Assembly (NCBI GenBank): GCA_002411515.1
Contig: DHTF01000051.1
Coordinates: forward strand, 29,256 to 55,049
Direction of reading: 5' to 3'
Length of the DNA stretch: 25,794 nt
Origin: Proteiniphilum sp. UBA5267
GTDB lineage: Bacteria > Bacteroidota > Bacteroidia > Bacteroidales > Dysgonomonadaceae
Every line of letters begins with the position of its first letter. The stretch's first letter is position 1. Below the pieces are notes generated by a model. The model saw nothing but the letters and a program-made list of their open reading frames with translations. It was not told where the DNA came from and searched no databases. The translations under genes and the position numbers were made by a program. Positions 6,405 to 14,051 of this stretch are shown here, piece by piece.

Positions 6405-7511
6405 TTATTTCTTCTTTTCTTCAATGATCTCCGTACCGCGGATCTTGTCGTTCTCTTTCAATCCTTCGGTTACTTCGATGTGGATACCGTCGGAGAGGCC
6501 TATCTTCACCTGATGGCGTTCAAACTCCTGGGGTTTCTCGTTTTTCACCAGATAAACAAAGGCCGAGTCGCCGCTGAACTCCACAGAACTCTCCGGGATG
6601 GTGAGCACACCTGCACGTTGGTCGAGGATGATGTCGGCATTGGCGCTGTACCCCGCCCTGATAAACACGTCGGAGGGAAGTTCCATGGCAGCCTTCATTT
6701 CAAAGAGAATGGCACCGCTTTCTTCCACGCCTTTCGGAGAGACATACTCGAGTGAGGCGGGGATCTTACGATCCTGGATGGCGCCAATGGTGATTTCCAT
6801 GGGCATGCTGACGGAAAGTTTGCCCACCTCCGTCTCGTCGATTTTTCCCACAAAGAGCATGTCGCTCAGGTTGGCCACCGAGGCCACCGTGGTGCCATCG
6901 TTGAAGTTGTTGGACTGGATTACCGAGTTACCCACCTTCACCGGTACGTCGAGGATGGTGCCGCTCACGGTGGAGCGTACCAGCGTGTTGCTGGTCTTGG
7001 CAGAACTTTTTGTGATACCTGTCTGCACTAGGCTTAGGTTGTCGTTGGCGGCGCGCAGCTCCTCCTGGTCGTTCTTGTATTGCAGTTCCACTTTTTCGAA
7101 CTCCTCCTTCGAGATCACAAGGTTCTCAAACAGCTTGCGATCGCGTTCATAATTGCTGCGGCTCTGGTCGGCAGCCAGTTGTGCCCGCTGTACGCGAGAC
7201 TCGGCGCTGCTCAGGTTCACCATATCGGGCACCACCTGTATCTTGGCGATGATGTCGCCTGCCTGCACCTTGTCGCCTGCCTCCTTGTAGATCTCGGAGA
7301 TGATACCCGACATTTGCGGCTTGATGAGGATTTCGTTGCGTGGTTCCACCTTGCCGGTAGCAACCGTTCTTTTCACGATGGTATCTGTCGTGGTGGTTTC
7401 AATTTTGTAGTTCACCACCTTGGGGCGTGATTTCTGCCAGAGGAACACGAAGGTGGAAATGACCAAAAGTCCCAATAGCACCAGTCCAGCAATTCTCAGT
7501 ATTCGTTTCAT
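6405..7511 (-). CDS. MacA/HlyD-type periplasmic adaptor protein
   Basis: 368 residues. An uncleaved N-terminal membrane anchor spans about 6-25. A split biotinyl-lipoyl-like domain follows (VEPRNEILIKPQMSGIISEI at about 55-74 and the second half GTILDVPVKVGNSV near 184-197). Between them is a coiled-coil hairpin at about 100-165, and beta-barrel and membrane-proximal domains run from about 210. The adaptor links the inner membrane ABC pump to the outer membrane channel. The 76-base gap upstream of the start (7512-7587) is AT-rich with a loose repeat of TTTTCAATTTTCAAT type. The assignment to MacA rather than RND adaptors rests on the neighbouring MacB genes. Confidence 0.93.
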   Translation of the reverse strand: MKRILRIAGLVLLGLLVISTFVFLWQKSRPKVVNYKIETTTTDTIVKRTVATGKVEPRNEILIKPQMSGIISEIYKEAGDKVQAGDIIAKIQVVPDMVNLSSAESRVQRAQLAADQSRSNYERDRKLFENLVISKEEFEKVELQYKNDQEELRAANDNLSLVQTGITKSSAKTSNTLVRSTVSGTILDVPVKVGNSVIQSNNFNDGTTVASVANLSDMLFVGKIDETEVGKLSVSMPMEITIGAIQDRKIPASLEYVSPKGVEESGAILFEMKAAMELPSDVFIRAGYSANADIILDQRAGVLTIPESSVEFSGDSAFVYLVKNEKPQEFERHQVKIGLSDGIHIEVTEGLKENDKIRGTEIIEEKKK

Positions 7512-7587
7512 AAGATTCTATATTGTTTGGTTTATATTTTTAAAATTCAGTTTTCAATTTTCAATTATTTGTACATCATGTTATCCG

Positions 7588-8835
7588 TTACTCTTCGCTG
7601 ATTGCTTCTACCGGTTTGATCATCATGGCCCGCTGTGCGGGAATGTATCCGGCAAAGGTGCCAATGACGAGCAGGATGAGCAAGGACACCACGGCCATGC
7701 CGAAAGAGATCTGGGGATCCTTGAAGAACTGGTCGCCCTGGCTCAGTATGATGCCGGTAGCTCGCAGCAGCCCCACGCCCACCACGATGCCGGTGATGCC
7801 GGCAAGGACGGTGAGGACGATGCTCTCACTCAGTATCTGTCCGATGATGTCGCTCGGGGTGGCCCCCAGGGCACGGCGGATGCCGATCTCCTTGGTCCGC
7901 TCTCGCACAGTAACCAGCATGATGTTACTCACGCCGATGGCGCCGGCAAAGATGGTGCCGAGCCCCACAATCCAGATCAGCGCGGCGATGCCGATGCCGA
8001 GGTAGTTGAACATCTTGAACTGTTCTTCGATGTTCATGTTGAACACCGCTTCCTTGTCTTCGGGTGCGATCTGGTGCTGTTGCTTGAGTACCTCCAGTAT
8101 CTTGTCCTGAATGACCCTCACCGCTACGCCCTCTTTGGCTGTGGCAGCCAGAAAGTGAATGATGTTGCCCTGGTTGAAGGCCTGCTGCATGGTGGAGAAG
8201 GGGAGTACCACTGTCTCGGCGGTCTGTCCGCCGATGCTGACGCCGGAGGTGCTCCGGGCTACACCGATTACCTGGAAGTAGATGCCGTTCACACGGATCT
8301 GCTTGCCGGTGGGATCCTCACCCTTCTGAAAGAGCACTTCGTAGATCCGTTCACCGATGACGCACACTTTTCTCTTTTCGGCAATGTCGATGTCGTTCAT
8401 ATAACGGCCATAGATCATTTTGCTTCTTTCTATCAGGTCATATTCGGGGTAGCAACCCTTCACCAGATAGGAGCCGTTCTTTTCACCCCGTACCACATTC
8501 TTGTCGTTACCCCCGGAGAACAATACCGGCGATAGGTATTGGAGCTCCTTCACCTTCTCCCGTATGACAGGGATATCGCTGTTAGTCAAATTCCATCTTC
8601 TTCCTTTGCGAAATCCTTTATAGGGAACGGTGGTTGGGTTGGATTCGAAGAAGCATGAGTTGGTGGCAAATCCTTCGATTTGCGAGGTCATACCTTGCTC
8701 CAGTGCGTTGCCGGCGCCGACCATCAGCACCAGCATCAGCATGCCCCAGAACACGCCGAAGGCGGTGAGCACACTACGCGACTTGTTGTGCGTAATGGTA
8801 ATCCATATTTCCTGCCATCTGTCTAGGTCGAACAT
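7588..8835 (-). CDS. MacB-type FtsX permease (second of two)
   Basis: 415 residues: one membrane helix at about 22-44, a large periplasmic MacB_PCD domain at about 45-278, then three helices at about 281-308, 333-358 and 379-400. The cytoplasmic coupling helix has the family motif ERTKEIGIRRALGATP (312-327). Unlike E. coli MacB, no ATPase domain is fused; a separate ATPase is encoded at 10218-10940. Such permeases act as dimers that drive substrates from the periplasm through TolC. It is a paralogue of the upstream permease at 8959-10221, so the pump may be a heterodimer. A 123-base gap with a 24-bp repeat array separates the two. Confidence 0.93.
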   Translation of the reverse strand: MFDLDRWQEIWITITHNKSRSVLTAFGVFWGMLMLVLMVGAGNALEQGMTSQIEGFATNSCFFESNPTTVPYKGFRKGRRWNLTNSDIPVIREKVKELQYLSPVLFSGGNDKNVVRGEKNGSYLVKGCYPEYDLIERSKMIYGRYMNDIDIAEKRKVCVIGERIYEVLFQKGEDPTGKQIRVNGIYFQVIGVARSTSGVSIGGQTAETVVLPFSTMQQAFNQGNIIHFLAATAKEGVAVRVIQDKILEVLKQQHQIAPEDKEAVFNMNIEEQFKMFNYLGIGIAALIWIVGLGTIFAGAIGVSNIMLVTVRERTKEIGIRRALGATPSDIIGQILSESIVLTVLAGITGIVVGVGLLRATGIILSQGDQFFKDPQISFGMAVVSLLILLVIGTFAGYIPAQRAMMIKPVEAISEE

Positions 8836-8887
8836 ATTGTAGTTGATTGGTTGTTTAGCTAATTATTTGATTCGTTGATTCAATTTG

Positions 8888-8959
8888 CTCATTTGCACAT
8901 TGGCATATTGTCTCATTTGCACATTGGCATATTGTCTCATTTGCACATTGGCATATTGT
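8888..8959. repeat. Three perfect 24-bp tandem repeats between the two MacB permease genes
   Basis: Copies occupy 8888-8911, 8912-8935 and 8936-8959 without a mismatch. Each unit can be split into three similar octamers, CTCATTTG, CACATTGG and CATATTGT, so an older 8-base period is embedded. The related TTGATTCG and TTGATTCA just upstream (about 8869-8884) extend the pattern. The last base of the array is the first base (plus-strand sense) of the upstream permease's stop codon. The array therefore lies in the leader of the 7588-8835 gene. Perfect identity suggests recent slippage. Confidence 0.93.
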
Positions 8960-10221
8960 TATTCCTGTCTCATTGCTTCGATAGGCTGCACACGTACGGC
9001 CTTTCGGGCGGGGAGATATCCGGCGATCACACCTGCGATGATCAGCACAATGGTGGCAAAGATCGCATAGCCTACATCGACGGTGGGATTGGTGAAAACA
9101 GACATCTGTGGTTCGTCCGTAACCGGCTTCCCATTGGCAGCCTGCACCATGAAGTAGTTGATCAACTCGGTAAGCCCGATGCCGATCATCATGCCGATAT
9201 AGCCGAATATGGTGGTGATGCAAATCGACTCCAGGATGATGGTTTTAAGAATGGAAAAGGGTGTTGCTCCTATTGCCTTGCGGATTCCGATTTCGCGGGT
9301 GCGCTCCTTCACCGATACCAGCATGATGTTGCTGACCCCCACGATGCCCGCAATCAGGGTGAGGATGCCGATGATGGTGACAAAAAATGTGATACCGCCG
9401 AATATCTTCATCGTTTCCACGTAATCCGATTGCGCATTGTGGATATAGAGTGCCTGTTCATCTTTGGGATCGAAGTTCAGCCGTTGTCCCATCATGTGTC
9501 GCAGCGACTCGTTAAAGCGGTCGTTCTGAGCCTCCGTGGTCAGGCCGTCTACCGTGAAGGTGATCTGCCAGAACTTTCGTTGGGGATTATAAATGGCCTG
9601 GGCAGCAGAAAACGGAATATAGGCATTGGATCCTCCAAACTCTTCTTTCTTGGTGTTGACGCCCACTACCTTGAACATGATCTGTCCCACTTTCACCATT
9701 TTTCCCAGGGGATCTTCATTCTTGAAGAGGACATCGACGACCTTTTGATCCAGTACTACCACCTTGTTGCGATTATTAATATCCAGTTCGTTGATGAACC
9801 TTCCCTTTTCGGGGGGGATAATCAGTTTCTCGATATCATAGTAGTTGGGCATGACGCCGCGCAATCCGTAAGTTCCATACTCAGTACCATAGGCGATGGT
9901 CTGGTTGGTGTTGTATCGGGCCGTGATGAGGCGACTCTCTTCTACCTGATTTTGAATAGCAGATACTTCATTTTCCGTAAACTGCAGTCGACGCCCCGAC
10001 TTCAGTCCGTTGTGCGGCATGGAGGTGGTACCCGACCAGAGGTTGATGCGGTTCACAGCCCGTGAGCTGAAGTTTTGCGTTACTCCGTTCTTGAGTCCGT
10101 TGCCTGCTCCCAGCAGCACGATCAGGATAAAGATCCCCCACGAGACGGATAGGCCGGTGAGCGTGGTACGCAATTTGTTTTTCTTCAGCGTATCCAATAT
10201 TTCCTGAAACTGGTCGATCAT
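8959..10221 (-). CDS. MacB-type FtsX permease (first of two)
   Basis: 420 residues with the same layout as its downstream paralogue: a membrane helix at about 20-40, a periplasmic domain to about 272, and helices at about 276-302, 329-350 and 386-404. The motif ERTREIGIRKAIGATP follows the second helix. Its start overlaps the end of the ATPase gene by 4 bases (ATGA), which implies coupled translation. With the ATPase, adaptor and TolC homologue it forms a tripartite ABC exporter. No substrate can be inferred; in known systems MacB exports macrolides, peptides or lipopeptides. Confidence 0.93.
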   Translation of the reverse strand: MIDQFQEILDTLKKNKLRTTLTGLSVSWGIFILIVLLGAGNGLKNGVTQNFSSRAVNRINLWSGTTSMPHNGLKSGRRLQFTENEVSAIQNQVEESRLITARYNTNQTIAYGTEYGTYGLRGVMPNYYDIEKLIIPPEKGRFINELDINNRNKVVVLDQKVVDVLFKNEDPLGKMVKVGQIMFKVVGVNTKKEEFGGSNAYIPFSAAQAIYNPQRKFWQITFTVDGLTTEAQNDRFNESLRHMMGQRLNFDPKDEQALYIHNAQSDYVETMKIFGGITFFVTIIGILTLIAGIVGVSNIMLVSVKERTREIGIRKAIGATPFSILKTIILESICITTIFGYIGMMIGIGLTELINYFMVQAANGKPVTDEPQMSVFTNPTVDVGYAIFATIVLIIAGVIAGYLPARKAVRVQPIEAMRQE

Positions 10222-10940
10222 ATCGATTGCATGTAAGCGTTCGGGATGGTGTCGTGCACGCCGTTGTTCTTGCGTGTTTCATATTCAATCATTCCATCCT
10301 TGAGATGAATGATGCGGTTGGTGGCGTCGGCAACAGATTTCTCGTGTGTGACGATGATGGTGGTTATCCCCTCGCTGTTGAGGTTGGTGAGCACATCCAT
10401 CACCTCAATCGTGGTCGTGCTGTCGAGTGCACCAGTTGGTTCGTCGGCAAGAATGATCTTAGGGCCCGAGATCAGGGCGCGGGCTATGGCTACCCTCTGT
10501 TTCTGCCCACCGGAGAGTTCATTGGGCATGTGATGGGCCCAGTCTTTCAAACCCATCTTGTCGAGGTGCTCCATGGCGATGATGTTGCGTTTCTTGCGGC
10601 TCACCTTCTTGTAATAGAGGGGGAGTGCCACATTTTCCAGTGCATTTTTGAAGTTGATCAGATTGAACGACTGGAAGACAAACCCGATCATCTCGTTGCG
10701 GAACCGGGCAGCCTCTCTCTCGCTCATGTTTTTGATCAGGGTCCCATTGAGGTGGTAGTCGCCTGCATCATAGGTGTCGAGGATGCCAAGGATGTTGAGG
10801 AGGGTGGATTTCCCCGAGCCGGAAGCGCCCGTTACGGCGATATATTCGCCTGCTTCTATGTCGAGACTGATTCCTTTGAGCACATGAAGCGAAAGTGCTT
10901 CGGTGTGATACGACTTGTGTAGTTGTCTGATATGGATCAT
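10218..10940 (-). CDS. MacB/LolD-type ABC transporter ATPase
   Basis: 240 residues with complete ABC motifs: Walker [10 protein letters not shown] (38-46), Q-loop Gln90 in FVFQSFNL, signature LSGGQKQR (142-148), Walker B IILADEP (162-168) and H-loop His199 in VTHE. The sequence belongs to the LolD/MacB group that partners FtsX permeases. As the first gene of the exporter operon it is preceded by a 162-base gap containing a promoter on the same strand. About 25 C-terminal residues after the core ([20 protein letters not shown]) are a short unstructured tail. Confidence 0.94.
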   Translation of the reverse strand: MIHIRQLHKSYHTEALSLHVLKGISLDIEAGEYIAVTGASGSGKSTLLNILGILDTYDAGDYHLNGTLIKNMSEREAARFRNEMIGFVFQSFNLINFKNALENVALPLYYKKVSRKKRNIIAMEHLDKMGLKDWAHHMPNELSGGQKQRVAIARALISGPKIILADEPTGALDSTTTIEVMDVLTNLNSEGITTIIVTHEKSVADATNRIIHLKDGMIEYETRKNNGVHDTIPNAYMQSI

Positions 10941-11027
10941 CTATCTATTATTTTCTCCAGGTTAGACGTGGGCCTGCCTGGTTTCGTTACAGAATATACG
11001 CTAAATTATTGCAACACATTGATGGTG

Positions 11028-11058
11028 CAAATGTATGCCAAAACATTGTACTATGCAA
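11028..11058 (-). promoter_or_regulatory. Promoter for the MacAB-TolC-like operon
   Basis: On the minus strand, TTG at 11058-11056, a 20-base spacer and TACATTTG at 11035-11028 fit the Bacteroidota consensus. A start near 11021 would leave a leader of about 80 bases before the ATPase ATG at 10940. A short inverted repeat, ATTGT (11045-11049) and ACAAT (11062-11066), straddles the -33 element and could be an operator for the neighbouring GntR regulator. Confidence 0.6.
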
Positions 11059-11102
11059 TACACAATACTGGGTATTTATAATAATTATCAATAATTAACG
11101 AA

Positions 11103-11468
11103 TTAGCCAGCTTTCAGTCCTTCCCGAATGTGGTTACACAGAACTTCTGTTTCGATATCCAAAAGCTTCACTTTTTTCACGATCAGGGGGAGTTCTTCGT
11201 TCAGAAACGATTGTTTAAAAATGGATTTGACTACCGTTTTGGCGCCGGGAGTTACGAAAAAGCCGACACCCCTTTTGTCATAAATCACCTCGATTGTCTT
11301 GAGGTACTCGAAACTTCGCATCACCGTATTGGGATTGACTCCGAGCAGACTCCCCATATCGCGGATGGATGGCACTCGCTCATCTTCACGATACGCATCG
11401 TTTAGAATTTTCTCACAGATCAGGTCCGCAATCTGCAGGTAAATGGGTTTATGTTCATCGAAGTTCAT
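11103..11468 (-). CDS. GntR-family transcriptional regulator, YtrA subfamily
   Basis: 121 residues. The N-terminal winged helix covers about 10-73 (KPIYLQIADLICEKIL, then RVPSIRDMGSLLGVNPNTVM as the helix-turn-helix, then RGVGFFV as the wing). Only about 45 helical residues follow, far too few for a FadR- or HutC-type effector domain, which is the mark of the YtrA subfamily. YtrA-type regulators usually repress ABC transporter operons they are encoded with. Here the gene is the last of a three-gene operon, one base after the permease, and immediately precedes the MacAB-TolC-like operon, so it may control both. Confidence 0.9.
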   Translation of the reverse strand: MNFDEHKPIYLQIADLICEKILNDAYREDERVPSIRDMGSLLGVNPNTVMRSFEYLKTIEVIYDKRGVGFFVTPGAKTVVKSIFKQSFLNEELPLIVKKVKLLDIETEVLCNHIREGLKAG

Positions 11469-11469
11469 A

Positions 11470-12258
11470 TCAGTAACGTTTGTTTTTAAGTATAAAATAG
11501 GATCCGGTCAGAAATGCCAGGGGCAATATCACCTGGAGAATGATTCGGGCAACCTGTAAGATAACCACAATCGGATGGTCGTTTGCATAGATCGCAAAGA
11601 GCGCTCTTTCATTCAAATCGAAATGTAAATTATTGAATTCTGCCGATGAACCACTTGCCTCCCATAGGGATATGGTGACAACTACAGCAGTGGTCATCGC
11701 AATTGTTGCCAGAATAAAGACGCCGACAGTCTTTAACACTTTGCGGCGGACAAAAAGCAAGTTGAAGAACAAGATGGCTTGCTGTAGCAATAGCGTGGTG
11801 GTGATTTGCTTCAAGTCAACTGAATGCTGCCAGATTTGTTGTATGACATGTCCTTTGTAGAGGGCGGGAAAAAGGAGAGCCAGCAAACTATCCATGCCAC
11901 CATAAACGGTTACAATGACCAACGGGGTAAAGAGCAGGCAAGCGAGCTGCATGACCAGATATTTCTCAAGAACCGAAGCACCGAGCATCACCTCGGTAAA
12001 TCCTTTTTTGGGATGGTTATAATTGAAGAACAGCATAAAGGGCGATATGATAACCAGCGCAGTGACCATGGTGAACAGAAAAGAGGTTCTGCTGTCCAGG
12101 CTTATCTCCATGCCAATAGGGGAGAGGTTGATCATGAAAAAAAGTAGTGGGAACCCGGCGACAATGAGCAGGCTCTGTACCCAGTACTTCCGGAGGCTTT
12201 TCAGATTTCTGACAATGAGTTTCCAGAACCTATTCACTTGAAATGTATTGTTATTCAT
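11470..12258 (-). CDS. ABC transporter membrane subunit, ABC-2-like
   Basis: 262 residues with about six hydrophobic segments, for example YWVQSLLIVAGFPLLFFMI near 25-43, VIISPFMLFF near 70, YLVMQLACLLFTPLVIVTVY near 104-123, and a final one near 230-255 ending SYFILKNKRY. No confident family motif is visible. It lies 3 bases after the ATPase gene and 1 base before the GntR gene, so it is the membrane partner of that ATPase. This ATPase, permease and YtrA regulator trio is a known arrangement. The transported substance is unknown. Confidence 0.75.
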   Translation of the reverse strand: MNNNTFQVNRFWKLIVRNLKSLRKYWVQSLLIVAGFPLLFFMINLSPIGMEISLDSRTSFLFTMVTALVIISPFMLFFNYNHPKKGFTEVMLGASVLEKYLVMQLACLLFTPLVIVTVYGGMDSLLALLFPALYKGHVIQQIWQHSVDLKQITTTLLLQQAILFFNLLFVRRKVLKTVGVFILATIAMTTAVVVTISLWEASGSSAEFNNLHFDLNERALFAIYANDHPIVVILQVARIILQVILPLAFLTGSYFILKNKRY

Positions 12259-12261
12259 TGT

Positions 12262-13098
12262 TTATGCGTTTTTAAAAAGTTCGTATATGCTTGTTTTATG
12301 CTGCATGGTGGCATTGAAAAGCGCTTCGATATTGACCCTGCTTTCCCGCTCGTTATTGTTCCTGCTTACACATAAATAGCCGCCCAGGGTGGGTTCAGCA
12401 TAGAGCGCATCGGAAGGAATAGCGGATTCAAGTGTGAAGCAAAGCTTTTCGGAAATGCGTTCCAGCGATTCATTCAGCAGCACTGCCCGATTATCCAATA
12501 TGATGATGGGGTCGATCAGGTTCTCCAGATCCCGCACCTGGTGGGTTGAAATGAGGGTGCAGGTGCTCTCCAGACAATATTCTGCCATGATTTTGCGGAA
12601 TATTGTTTTGGAGGGGATGTCCAAACCATTGCTGGGCTCATCGAGCAACAACAGCTCTACATTGGCCGCAACAGCAAAGGAAATGGCGGCTTTTTTGGCT
12701 TGCCCGTGTGAGAGTTTGTTCAACTTCTTGGTGCCATCCAAATCAAACTCTTCGAGGACCTTTTTAAATTTCTCCCAATCGAAATTCGGATAAAAGGGTG
12801 CATTCAAATCGGCAAAATGGAAGGCTGAATAATCGTTTTGAATGTAATCGATCTCTTCAGGGAGGTAATAAATCCGGCTCAGGAAGGAGGGCCTCCGCTG
12901 AAACGGAATTTCGTTGCACACAATACAGTCTCCCCGATAGGGTTTTTGCAGGCCGGCAATAATTTTCAGCAGCGTGGTTTTACCGGCTCCATTTTCACCC
13001 AGCAGGCCATATATTTTTCCTGCATCAAGGTTCATGCTGATATGATTGAGAACCTCTTTTTTTCCGTACTTAAATGATAAATCCTTTATCTGTATCAT
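12262..13098 (-). CDS. ABC transporter ATP-binding protein (YtrB-like)
   Basis: 278 residues. Walker A GENGAGKT (34-41), a non-canonical signature LSHGQ (129-133) in place of LSGGQ, Walker B LLLLDEP (149-155) followed by SNGLD, and H-loop His186 in STHQ. About 80 residues after the nucleotide-binding core form a C-terminal extension. It resembles ATPases paired with ABC-2 type permeases and YtrA regulators. It is the first gene of its operon; a well-formed promoter lies about 75 bases upstream, with an 8-bp repeat array in the leader between. Confidence 0.92.
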   Translation of the reverse strand: MIQIKDLSFKYGKKEVLNHISMNLDAGKIYGLLGENGAGKTTLLKIIAGLQKPYRGDCIVCNEIPFQRRPSFLSRIYYLPEEIDYIQNDYSAFHFADLNAPFYPNFDWEKFKKVLEEFDLDGTKKLNKLSHGQAKKAAISFAVAANVELLLLDEPSNGLDIPSKTIFRKIMAEYCLESTCTLISTHQVRDLENLIDPIIILDNRAVLLNESLERISEKLCFTLESAIPSDALYAEPTLGGYLCVSRNNNERESRVNIEALFNATMQHKTSIYELFKNA

Positions 13099-13115
13099 AG
13101 GACTCTTTTTTGCAT

Positions 13116-13171
13116 AGCTTAATAGCTTAATAGCTTAATAGCTTATTAGTGTATTAGTGAAATAGTGCACT
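13116..13171. repeat. Seven tandem 8-bp units in the leader of the ABC/GntR operon
   Basis: Consecutive octamers from 13116: AGCTTAAT three times, then AGCTTATT, AGTGTATT, AGTGAAAT and AGTGCACT. They grade from identical to diverged. The array begins 2 bases from the -7 box of the promoter at 13173-13180 and ends 17 bases before the ATG at 13098, so nearly the whole leader is repeat. Confidence 0.88.
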
Positions 13172-13172
13172 G

Positions 13173-13203
13173 CAAATGTAGATACTTTTTTTTTATCGCC
13201 AAA
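13173..13203 (-). promoter_or_regulatory. Promoter for the ABC ATPase-permease-GntR operon
   Basis: Minus-strand TTTG at 13203-13200, a 19-base spacer, and TACATTTG at 13180-13173, followed by CA. This is the best-formed promoter in the window. Its -7 box shares the decamer TACATTTGCA with the promoter at 11028 that drives the exporter operon. Confidence 0.75.
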
Positions 13204-13357
13204 AGGTATTTTGATATTTAACTTTTATTGTGTTTTTGTCGCACTCTCAAATTCCGGTTGCTTCCTATATTTTCAAAATAGGGATAAAGTAATCCTACTC
13301 ATGAAACGAAGACAATCAGGATTTTGAAGAAGGAGAAGATGCAGTCGGAGATTTACT

Positions 13358-13975
13358 TCAGGGAATTAATTCGAAGGAGTAACCCTGCGCAAGCAACCAC
13401 TCGATGGCAAGTGGCAGGGCGTATTTCATCTTCTTTTCGGCTTTGAGTGAATCATGAAACACGAGGATGGAGCCATCGCGGGTATATTTTTTTACATTCT
13501 GCAGTACCTGTTCGGGCGACTTAAAGCGACTGTAATCGCGGGTGACCACATCCCACATCACGACTTTATATCCTGCTCTTTGCATTGCCTTGTTCTGGGG
13601 TACACGCATGTGGCCGTGTGGCGGCCTGAAGAGCGGGGAATCGATTAACGCAGCCGCCTCTTCCGTATTTTTCAGTAGGTAGGCGGTTTTGCTATTCCAT
13701 GCCTGTATGTGGTTGAAGGTGTGGTTCCCTGTCTTATGTCCCCGCTCCAGCAGCTGCTGATATACTTCGGGATATTTACGCACGTTGTCACCCACGCAGA
13801 AGAAGGTGGCCTTCACCTTGTACTGATCCAGCAGATCGAGGACCCAGGGTGTGACCTCCGGGATGGGACCGTCGTCGAAAGTGAGATAAATGGTTTTTTG
13901 GTGGGGGACGCTGATTCGCCAAAGTGATTTTGGATAAAGCAGCCTATAGAGGTAGGGAGGTTGTTCTATTAGCAT
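13358..13975 (-). CDS. Polysaccharide deacetylase (NodB domain)
   Basis: Carbohydrate esterase family 4 type protein, about 205 residues from the ATG at 13975. In the longest reading (ATG at 14011, 217 residues) the motifs are TFDDG at 44-48 with the metal Asp, HTFNH at 97-101 (metal His pair), RPPHG at 129-133, and VFHDS with the final His at 186. All key residues are present, so it should be an active metal-dependent deacetylase. I prefer the start at 13975 (MLIEQPPYLYRLLYP) because the 14011 ATG is inside a strong hairpin; 13999 is a third option. No signal peptide is evident. It probably shares a transcript with the DUF2723 gene. The substrate could be peptidoglycan or an exported glycan. 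Confidence 0.9.
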   Translation of the reverse strand: MLIEQPPYLYRLLYPKSLWRISVPHQKTIYLTFDDGPIPEVTPWVLDLLDQYKVKATFFCVGDNVRKYPEVYQQLLERGHKTGNHTFNHIQAWNSKTAYLLKNTEEAAALIDSPLFRPPHGHMRVPQNKAMQRAGYKVVMWDVVTRDYSRFKSPEQVLQNVKKYTRDGSILVFHDSLKAEKKMKYALPLAIEWLLAQGYSFELIP

Positions 13976-14009
13976 TTGTCGGAATTTCTGGTTGCGCATC
14001 GACGAAGCC

Positions 14010-14039
14010 ATGGGTCCCTGCCACCATGCAAGGACCCAT
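14010..14039. other. Intercistronic hairpin between the DUF2723 and deacetylase genes
   Basis: Arms 14010-14021 and 14028-14039 (ATGGGTCCCTGC and GCAAGGACCCAT) pair at 11 of 12 positions with a 6-base loop. No T-run follows on the minus strand, so it is not a standard terminator. It may tune or process the shared transcript. The upstream-most ATG of the deacetylase lies in its stem. Confidence 0.75.
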
Positions 14040-14051
14040 GCTGTCGCTGTT

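Noticed and set aside
8855..9223. Minus-strand 122-codon frame containing the repeated ICQCANET peptide
   Set aside because: The peptide repeat only reflects the 24-bp DNA repeat, and the upstream part is out of frame inside the permease gene.
7420..10065. Long plus-strand frames (371 and 396 codons) across the MacB permease genes
   Set aside because: Both are antisense shadows, rich in His, Asp and Gly as expected from complementing permease codons; the minus-strand genes have full domains.
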